The position numbers and the translations under genes were made by a program. Positions 51,090 through 58,811 of a stretch of 64,000 nt of DNA are shown piece after piece. Positions within the stretch are counted from its first letter, which is position 1; every line of letters starts with the position of its first letter. Source of the DNA: Laburnicola sp. R22_1 (taxonomy: Eukaryota; Ascomycota; Dothideomycetes; Pleosporales; Didymosphaeriaceae); NCBI GenBank assembly GCA_014281115.1, contig JACONQ010000004.1, forward strand, positions 3,286,001 through 3,350,000, given 5' to 3'. The notes under the pieces were generated by a model. The model was not told where the DNA came from and ran no database searches. It was given only the letters and a program-made list of their open reading frames with translations.

Positions 51090-51152
51090 ATATAGGCTAA
51101 GAATATATAGCTAGTAAATAGATACTATAAGACATATATAGATACTAGATAA
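51090..51152 (+). pseudogene. Histone H3-like gene, end of exon 3
   Basis: Continues the frame of 42732-42769 after removal of the E element and one target copy: I*AKNI*LVNR against H3 IQSKDIQLARR, with both stops at Gln codons. It runs to a TAA at 51150-51152, a few residues beyond the usual H3 end. Confidence 0.8.
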
Positions 51153-51219
51153 ATAGTAAAGCACTTAGTTAGATTTAGAATAGCTAGACGCTTAGTTAGG
51201 TTTAATATATATATTTAAC

Positions 51220-51337
51220 GCTAATCTCTTTTTATTAATACTACCTTAAAACGCTTTTCTATATTAATAATAGTAGAAGAGATAACTGCTATTATTATAA
51301 TAATTTTATTAGAAATTTCTTAGTCGTAAAAATAAAA
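51220..51337 (+). mobile_element. 5'-truncated unit-3 tail (118 bp)
   Basis: Flanked by tatatatatttaac (ending 51219; 51338-51351). Ends CTTAGTCGTAAAAATAAAA, the unit-3 A-tail. Confidence 0.8.
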
Positions 51338-51479
51338 TTATATATATTTAACACTAAAGCTATACTTTTACTATAATAAGTAAATATAATAATTACTACT
51401 ATAATAATAAGGGCATTTTTTATAGTAATTTACTATAAAAATTATATATAGCTAATAAAAATATAATTAGTTAGACTAA

Positions 51480-51640
51480 ATATAACCTAGTCTATATAAC
51501 CCTAACCTAACTTATAGTTTATATAACCCTAACTTAACCTATACCTATTACTAGCGCAAAATCTATAGGTAGAGGTAGGTTAGGGTTAGAGTCTTACATA
51601 AGGGAACCTAACCCTAATTCAACCTATACCTATTTGCCAG
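51480..51640 (-). repeat. Degenerate minisatellite, inverted copy
   Basis: AACCCTAACCTAACTTATA-type units, the reverse complement of the array at 541-730, 60-160 bp inside the right end of the outer insertion. Confidence 0.6.
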
Positions 51641-51700
51641 CCTATGTATAGGGAGCTATTAAATTAGCTATTAAAGTTAATTTTAGTTAAGTTTTGGGGG

Positions 51701-51809
51701 TGTGAGGAGAGCCGAGCGATGCGGGGTGGCAGTACCTATATACATATGGGTACCTGTACGCTAGTCCTAATAGGGAAGGATGTGTGAAAGGGGGATCTAG
51801 TTTTCAACA
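51701..51809 (+). repeat. Right LTR-like terminal repeat of outer insertion
   Basis: Begins TGTGAGGAG after a TTTTGGGGG run and ends TTTTCAACA; 51721-51809 matches 335-423. It is less RIPed than the left copy (TGTGTGAAAGGGGG versus TATATAAAAGGGGG). About 30 bp shorter than the left repeat in its 5' part. Confidence 0.65.
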
Positions 51810-51814
51810 GCATT

Positions 51815-52278
51815 CAAAACAATGGTCCACATGATGACTGTGCGCATCAGCACCGAGATTTTCGAGGAAACGGTTCGCGAGCAGCGGGTTCTGCAACTTG
51901 TGTAGGTCGTTGACACGGGTATAGTAGGCGATGCGGAGGCCATGTAAGCAATGGATCTGATGGAAGAGCGCAACGGCCTTGGTGGTGGGTGCATGTTTCG
52001 GATGCACTACGAAGCCTCTGCCTATTGGAACGAGAGCTTCCCATGCCGATTCGGTGGTAGCCGAGGGACTGCCAGTGAACGTGTCGTTCTGGTGCCAGAC
52101 TTGGGTAGTATGTCCCGCCGGTTCTACAAGCGTAAATGGTCAGTATGTACTATTGAACAGAGAAAAAAGCAAGGAAGGAGTTCATACGGGGATAACCGTC
52201 ACTAAGCAGACCGCTAATAGGCCAACGGCTCAGTGCCGCACCGAACACGACTCCGAGTAATGCGATTAGGATGTACGA
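51815..52278 (-). pseudogene. Middle part of the UstYa-type (DUF3328) gene
   Basis: On minus from 52278 a membrane segment (YILIALLGVVFGAALS) is followed by a 64-bp intron 52124-52187 (donor GTATGA, branch TACTGAC, acceptor TGTAG). The second exon (52123-51815) has NDTFTGSPS.ESAWEAL, GRGFVVHP, then the family's two histidine motifs: HQIHCLH (51962-51942) and HHVDHC (about 51834-51817). The frame is open to the insertion junction, where it should continue into 283-117. Membrane anchor plus paired HxxHC motifs are the hallmark of DUF3328 proteins. Plus-strand frames across 51951-52260 are antisense shadows. No RIP stops. Confidence 0.9.
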
Positions 52279-52280
52279 TA

Positions 52281-54066
52281 AGCCGGCTGACGTGGAACCT
52301 GCGCACCCCTAGAACCTGCGCACCCCACCAAAACGCGCACCGCGAACAAAAAGACGCGTATTTTATCAACGCCTATTATAGTTGTCACTCTATACACATA
52401 GATTGAAAAGTAGTATCAGCTGCTGCCCTCGCTGTAGTTGCGACACGTCTCTGAGCTCTAGGCCTAGAGTTCTGAGCCTCTGTAGCAGCAGCTTGATCAA
52501 TCGCACGCTTGATACTCTCGACGTCGGCAAATCTCTGATTGTAATCAATAGTAACCCGTTTACGCTTCCTCTGAGAGCTAGTAGCCTCTAGTTGATACTG
52601 TAGCCGAGAGATCTCTGATTCCTGCCTTGCTACTCGACTATTACCAATAGCTATTGCCTTACTCGCTTTCTGGAGCAGTCGGCGCGTAGATCTTGATAGG
52701 TTTTCTGATCTCTCAATAGCTCTCTGAGCCGCGTACACGTCTTGGGGTTTCTGAGGGGTGCGATAGAGTATATTAATTGCGCCGAGATCCTGAAGTAGGC
52801 GTGGCGGCGTTGCTGGTCTGCCAATAACCTGTGAGGATTGAATTACCTGGTTAGGATTGTAGGGAATAAGGCCAGCAGCGCGCCAGCCAGCCCGAATTAC
52901 TCTCTCTGAGAGGCCTTCCTCTCTGGCTAGGTGGTAGTAGCAAATAAATCGCTCTTTCTTGATAGGTGCGGCGTCGTCGAGGCTCGCCAGGTCGCGGATG
53001 AGATTTCTATAGTTTGACTTGATTACTGAGAACCCTGATATATCTAGTGGCTGTAGGAGGTGTGTTGAATGAGGTGGTAGAAATAGAAGCTCTACTCGAG
53101 CCTGCTTACAAGCCCAGAGGAACTCAATATCCACATGGCTACTATGCGCGTCGCAGAGGAGTAATCGGTATTGGCCACCCTCGGGCGCTGTTTCTGGTAT
53201 AAACAGCCGGCGCAGCCACTCAAGGCCTATCTCCTTTGAGGTCCATCCATTCTCTGAGGTTGTATAGAGCCAATTTGGTATAGATGCCGGAAACCAGGTT
53301 GTCTGTAGGCTCTGGCCCTTGAATATAGCGGCGCAGGGCAGCTTCTGCCCTAGAGCTGATACAGCCTCAATTATTGAGACCCACTCGCGATTCTCTGGCG
53401 ACTTGATGTAAGCCTTCTTTTTCTGGCTACTTGCGAGCACCCTAGAGTTGGTACCTACACCAAGGGCAATACCAGTCTCATCAATATTCCAGATATTCTC
53501 TGCCTGTATGCCCAGCCTGATTCTGACGCGCTCAAAGAGCTCAAGAAACGCGCGGATCTGTTCTGGAGTAGCTGCCTCAGCGCGACTAGTATCTAGCTTT
53601 CTTCCAATAACAGAGGCAACGCGAGGGTTGCGCCGTATGAAGGTTTGTATCCACCGCTTGCCTAGAGGCTCGACGTCGCCGTTCATACGGAGAATTCGGA
53701 TCGCCATTTCTCGCGCGCGCGTGTGAGGGAGGGTAGCCATTTGCGTCCTGCTCAAGGATCCACTCTACTAGGAAGTTCTCCTGATCCGGCGTCAATCGCT
53801 GTTGGTTGGCGTGGCTGGCGTGCTTGTTCGTTATGCCACCTAGTCGAGCGCGTAGGGTGGATGGAGGAATACCGTAGGCCTTTGCAGCAGCTCGTTGGCT
53901 TGTAAAAACACCGGCATTGAATTGCGCGATAGCTAATTGTATACTCTGCTCGCGGGCATCCATATTGAATAAGAAGTGTTGATAAAATACGCGTATTTCG
54001 TACGGGTACGCGTTTTGGTGGGGGTGCGCAGGTTCTGGGGGTGCGCAGGTTCCCCGTCAGCCGGCT
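52281..54066 (-). mobile_element. Pogo/Fot-like DNA transposon 6, nearly intact
   Basis: TIRs start AGCCGGCTGACG and contain two copies of GAACCTGCGCACCCC, then ACCAAAACGCG. TA duplications at 52279-52280 and 54067-54068 in the palindromic site CGATATCG. It interrupts exon 1 of the DUF3328 gene. 1,786 bp, host-like base composition, no RIP. It is a separate event from the 51.5-kb insertion. Confidence 0.9.
52385..53963 (-). pseudogene. DDE_1-superfamily transposase, one frameshift
   Basis: The first frame starts at ATG 53963: MDAREQSIQLAIAQFNAG, then an HTH (TSQRAAAKAYGIPPSTLRARL) and DQENFLVEWILEQDANGYPPSHAR. The second frame (53755-52385) continues with REMAIRILRMNGD, IWNIDETGIALG (first catalytic Asp), NREWVSIIEAVSALG, ENGWTSKEIGLEWL, LLLCDAHSSHV (second Asp) and HLLQPLDISGFSVIKS (third Asp), ending in a basic tail. 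Frames switch in the CGCGCGCG run at about 53719-53726: the relative at 48562 has two more bases there, so a CG slippage deletion is the likely lesion. All three catalytic Asp residues remain. Plus-strand frames here are shadows. Confidence 0.9.
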
Positions 54067-54068
54067 TA

Positions 54069-54202
54069 TCGTTTTTCCAGAAGGAGTTCCATTTTGTGTT
54101 TGGCCAAGTCTCGTACCTGCGCTTGATTGGTGTATTCGGTTCAGCGTCTTCACCAGGCAGTGTCGAATATTCGCGCTGAAGTCGTTTAAAGAAGAAGGCC
54201 AT
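54069..54202 (-). pseudogene. N-terminal fragment of the UstYa-type (DUF3328) gene
   Basis: ATG at 54202; reads MAFFFKRLQREYSTLPGED and a hydrophilic stretch to WNSFWKN, the usual cytosolic N-terminus of DUF3328 proteins, before transposon 6. Joining to 52278 with one TA removed leaves the frames off by one base, so either a base was lost at the insertion or the gene had already changed. An upstream in-frame ATG at 54283 exists, but the start at 54202 fits the family better. Confidence 0.75.
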
Positions 54203-54857
54203 GGTGAATGACTGACAACATGATACAATATGCCAGATACCGTTGGGGTTATAACCGATGTGTCCACCCGCCACCACTGGCATGTTGTGCCGGGAGTGAA
54301 CAAAGAGATGTCCACCTTCACCTCCACCCTATTCAGACCCATAAGTGGAATAGTCACTTACCGAGGCATCTCCTCTCGTAAAACTGTCCATTTCAAATTT
54401 CTCTGATAGATGGTATACACCTTACCTAAATAGTCCCGGTCTATGGCTTCACAACAAACGCCACCGTCCTAATCATGCGTACATGTCTGTTCACCTTAAA
54501 TCGTCTGTCGGATAATGAATAAGTCCAGATTTGTCTGAAGATTACATACCCGTGGTCTCATCCATATTGACACAAAAAGCGACCCACACGTCACAACGGA
54601 GAAGCAAAGATGCGAAGCGTAATTGCGCTAATCACCGGATACTAAGCAAGCCACGATATAAAACAAAAGAACGACGTATTCATTTCAGTGTACAAACCAA
54701 AAGGGCACAGTGAATAAAGCGCCCGATAAAGAATAACACCCAACAAATGTGATATCAAGATACAATGGCCCCAGCATTAAGGCTTCCACCAAATGGAAAC
54801 ACACCCCGCACGCTATGCAAAGCATCGACATGCAATCGGTCACATTCCCGAAGAATC
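54203..54857. other. Intergenic: GH72 gene 3' side and DUF3328 gene 5' side
   Basis: 655 bp between the stop of the GH72 gene and the start of the DUF3328 remnant, both on minus. It should hold the former's polyadenylation region and the latter's promoter. No individual site can be named; small frames here have no recognisable product. Confidence 0.4.
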
Positions 54858-56500
54858 TTACAATAAGATCATGGCCGCGCCAGATGCCACGGCTCCAAGA
54901 ACGTAAATACCGATACCAAAGAAGCCGACTTGGACATGCGAGACGGTGAGGCCACCAGCAGCGGCACCAGGGCTGCCTGAGCCGGTAGCACCGCCGACAG
55001 CAGCGACAGCTACAGTTCCGGTACCCTCTGCACCGGCTTGTTCGAGGAGCGTACCGCAGCTAGCGGCCGGAGTGGCAGCAGCCTGCTTGAGTGTGGCAGA
55101 GCCCTTGAAGTCGCACGCATCGCTGGCCTTCTGCTGACCGTTATAGTACGCATTGAGGGCGAAAGCCAGCTGCTCCTTGGGGGTGCACATGCCGTAGACG
55201 CCATAGGGTCCGACCGTCATGTTGCGGTTGATGCCGGCACAGTATTTACCCTCCCTCATGCCGCAGACCGTACCGAACAGATCACCCATATCCTCCTCAT
55301 CAACGGACTCGTCGACCGTGCAGGCAACGGTGCTCATCATGCAACTGCAGAGGTTGGCATTGACGACTGGCGGCAGAGGAGTAGCGGCCGCACCCCAGTC
55401 GCTGTTGACTGACGGGCATTTAGCAGCTGCAGTGTTGGTGGGGCTGTAATCGGCCATCTTCACGCCGGAGGGAGTGGCTTTAGCGATCTCCTTGGAAAGG
55501 TTGTTGAAATCCTGGTTGGTCTTGACCTTGCCACCGCTGACTGTGGCAAGACCGTACTTGTTGTCTTCCTCGTGGAACATGTAGACGATACCACCGGACC
55601 AAACGTCGGTCATCTGATCGCCATAGAGAGCGCCCACTTCGGTGAAGAGACGAGGGCGTACTTCGTTGCAACCGTACTCAGCGAAGAACACGGGAACGTC
55701 GTACTTGGAGAACTCCTTGGTGCGAACATCGAAGCCTGACTTGGTGAAAGACGATTTTCCGCACCATGAGTAGATGTTGTAACCCCAGAAGTCGATGGCC
55801 TCACTACGGTCTCCACAGTCAAAGAAGTTGGCAAGGTTCTCACGAATGTCAGCGTCATCGTTGGTGGCATATCCCACACCGATCGTGCGGTAGTTCTTGC
55901 TTTTGATGTACGCCTTGGAGTCCCGAACGGCGGCCTTGACGAAAGCGCTGGCGAAGGTGTTGTTCTTCTGGTTAGAGACCTCGTTACCGGCGAAGAAACC
56001 AAGTGTATTGGTGTACTTCTGCATCTCGTCGATGACCTTGGTGTATCGTGTGTAGAGGGGCGTGTTCCATTCGGGGTCGTCTCGGTTGATAGACGTCTTG
56101 GGCTCAGACAAATCGGCAACGACATATATTCCAGCATCAGCGAGGGCTGTCATGCACTCGTCGTGGTCTTTTTCGGGGTTGATGGCGTACACTCGGATGG
56201 TGTTGGTCCTCAACTTCTTCAAGTATTCGACATCGCGCTTGCAGGCAGTGACATCCGCCAAAGGATCTATGTACTCAGCGCTTGCGTTTGTCTCGCCGCC
56301 TGCACCGACACCCTGTTGGTAGGCCACACCACGCATGAAGCTGGGTCGAGTTAGCTAAGTCCATTGGGTGCATGTGCATATACTCACAATTGGGTGCCAT
56401 TCGACTTGTAGAAGAACTTGCTACCCTTGATAACAATAGGGTCAACGGCCGCCAGGGCGGTCGCTGCGAACAGCGCAGGGGCTGCGAATGTGAATTTCAT
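54858..56500 (-). CDS. GPI-anchored 1,3-beta-glucanosyltransferase (GH72, GEL/GAS family)
   Basis: Two exons: 56500-56388 and 56340-54858, with a 47-bp intron (donor GTGAGT, acceptor CCCAG), giving about 531 residues. The enzyme cuts 1,3-beta-glucan chains and rejoins them to others, elongating wall glucan at the outer face of the plasma membrane. A signal peptide (MKFTFAAPALFAATALAA) is followed by the GH72 domain with catalytic glutamates in FFAGNEV (about residue 158, acid/base) and FFAEYGCN (about 259, nucleophile). A Cys-rich X8/CBM43 module lies at about 368-464 (LCSCMMSTVAC to ACDF), then a Ser/Gly/Ala-rich linker and a hydrophobic C-terminus (GFFGIGIYVLGAVASGAAMI) for GPI attachment. 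It is therefore of the GH72+ subclass. The gene is divergent from the FKS glucan synthase that makes its substrate. Which GEL paralogue it is cannot be told from sequence alone. Confidence 0.95.
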
Positions 56501-58811
56501 GCTGAGCTAGGTCTGTATGAGTCGATGTGCAAAGGCGCAGGAGGCGCAGTGCTGCGCTTGTTCGTTATCAAGGTGCGGTGGAAAAGCCGCGGGCAAGAAT
56601 TACGGAAGGAGCGTTCAACGGGTGTGTGCAAGACGCGTGTCGCGTGGAAAGAGCGTGGAAGTTGAATTAAAACAAGTATGTTAGAGAGTGACGTGGGTAG
56701 TAAACAATAAGGAAGGAAGAAACGCGCGTGAAGCAACTCGAGCGAAGGAGTGTATGGAGGGATGAAGTCCGGGTGGAAGTGAAGCCCACACAAGTAGTAT
56801 CGGGGTCGAGCCCCTGAGGGCCTGGAACGGACTAGTGCAGCATTGCACTGCCTGCCAGATTCTCCACAGTCCGACGCGGGCCTCGTTATCCATTCTTGCC
56901 GGCGGACTCTGCTCAGTTTGCTGATGGCGCGAATCCTGAGTGCACAGTGTTGACAGCTATTCTGTGCGAGTTGCCAGTCGATGTTCGACCATGATACAAG
57001 CATGCCACGGCGCGGCAGCACGCAGCACGCAGCTGTGCAATGGCACGTGTGGGTGCAAACACGGAGCGCCACGCACGCTGCCTGTGCCTGCGTCAAAATC
57101 CAAATTAAGGCTTCTAGACTCGACCGCCGAGTTGCGAGACACGACGCTCTGGCCCTCTTGCTGGCTGATCCCGTGCGACTTCACGTCAGACGTCAGACCG
57201 CCGTGGCAGACAGGGTTGTGCATACATAGTTGTAGAGGGAGGCCGTACGCAATCGAGGCAGCTTGACAATACATAGTCCTACCAGCCAGGGCCCATGATC
57301 CCATGCCAGTGTGGCCAAATCTCGTCATGGGACAGCTTGCGCTAGGTAGCGACGACTTCATCTATTTCATCTATCGACATGCATGTCGACATGCATGCAT
57401 GGCTCAGGAGGGGAATTTGCATGCAACGCAGCCGATTCTCGCGCTCCCAACGTTCACTCCCAACGTTGACAGGCCGCGCTTGTGGCACGCCGGCGCGTCA
57501 AGGCCGTTTGAGCTGGGATTGGAAAGCCATCGGCGATAAGCCTGCGGCTAATGGCTATCGATTGATGATGAGCCAGGGGCGAACAAGTGGGCACGTCCAA
57601 TCTTATGCCCGGCCAGCAGCCTGCAGGGCTGCCGTCATGTCTGTTATCGATGGATCATGGATGCATGGTTTGATCGCTGGCCGGGCCATTCCGCGCGGCG
57701 TCCATCTGCCACAGTGCCGCCGCTGAGTTTCCGTGACGTGCGCGGCACCGTTGGAGGGAGGCCACGCGCCGTCGCTCGAGGGCGGGGCGGACAGGAGGCA
57801 GCAGCCTCGCCATCGTATGCGAGACGAGCAGGCGGGGCGTCGGGATACCTGCTCGGGGCATGGATGGAGTAGGTATATTTTTACATGTACATTGCCGATC
57901 TTCTGTCGTCGACGTCGTCTCTCTCCGTGGCCTGAAAAAAACCTGCGCTGCTGGGCTGTTCGACGAGGAATGCTGCGCTCCTGGCCGAGCAGCAACGAGG
58001 CCGTCCACACCTCACGGCTCTGCGGGTGCGCATGGGCAATCAAGTCTCCCATAACCTGCTGGAGGCGAACCACAGCCAACGCCACGCATCGCGCGCCGTG
58101 CAGCAGATCCTGGTCAGGCCACTAGCGCCGTCGTTGAAGCGGCGGCGAGGCTTCGTCGCCAAGGCGTGTGCTCACTCGCAGCCCCTGAGTGAATGCGCTT
58201 TTGATAAACCTGCCCGCCTCCCTGCCCGCTCGCATTCCCTCCCTCGTCGCTCTCTTCCCAAGCCGCCGACCCCGCCCGTGTTTTCCTTTCGTCTGTCGTT
58301 TGCCCTGCAGCGTGCGAGCCGACGCCTCTGTTGTGATTGCCCAGCGCGGACGTCACTAGTCGCAGCTGCCGGCTGTCTGGAGCAGTTGTCGAAGCAGCAG
58401 CGCCAGCTCCTCGCCGGACCGTCACTCGCTCGCCCGCCTGCGCCTGTTGACCCCCCTCGATTGTCGAGCACGAGCAGCGCAGCTAGCCCCAGACACTACC
58501 GCCAGCCCTCGTCGCCCGAATAAACCGCGGGCCCGTTTTCACCCTCGCTCGCAAAATTCCTCACCTCAACACCGGGACGCTTGTTCGCCCGACACGCTCG
58601 CTGCCCTCGCAACCCTCGCAACCGCCGCCCCTTCTGCCTCTTCACCTGGACGCCGGTACAAGTACAATTAACCCCAGTCCGCCTGCTCCTAATGCCCATT
58701 GTTTGAGGTACGCAACTTCCGACCGCTGGCGTTTCAGCCGCTCCGCGCCCCACCCGAACACCTTGTTGACAGATGCCACAGCTCAACTTTGCACCTTGAT
58801 TGACAGTCACC
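56501..58811. promoter_or_regulatory. Divergent promoter region of GH72 and FKS genes
   Basis: 2.3 kb between two start codons pointing apart, so it must hold both promoters and leaders. It contains a perfect 20-bp palindrome at 57378-57397 and pyrimidine-rich tracts (58210-58290) typical of strongly expressed fungal genes. The FKS start is in good context (CAGTCACCATGTC). Many overlapping frames occur because the DNA is GC-rich; none has a recognisable product. Individual factor sites are not named. Confidence 0.6.

Larger units (their letters stand above)
284..51809. mobile_element. Outer LTR-bounded insertion containing the whole nest
   Basis: Both ends carry a direct repeat ending in C(T)AACA/CAACA. 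The left end starts TGTTAGATC. The flanks carry gtatt (279-283) and gcatt (51810-51814), a 5-bp target duplication with one C/T difference, and the DUF3328 reading frame resumes exactly across it. A G-run (TTTTGGGGG, 51692-51700) before the right repeat resembles a polypurine tract, so the element may read plus-wards. Subtracting all nested elements recognised here leaves about 6.5 kb, a size normal for an LTR retrotransposon. I could not recognise gag or pol in the residual core (424-865, 3036-3514, 4670-4949, 6217-6597, 6753-7005, 8451-9483, 21541-23672), which is heavily RIPed. The core does contain the histone H3-like gene described separately. Confidence 0.7.

Noticed and set aside
284..51809. 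Regional centromere
   Set aside because: AT-rich RIPed retroelement clusters are typical of fungal centromeres, but this one is a bounded insertion inside a gene and sequence alone cannot show CenH3 binding.
284..51809. Starship-type giant mobile element
   Set aside because: No DUF3435 captain gene could be recognised at either end, and the size is explained by nested retroelements; LTR-like ends fit better.
51951..52260. Plus-strand coding frames of 84-93 codons
   Set aside because: Antisense to the DUF3328 exons, which show family motifs and a consistent intron.
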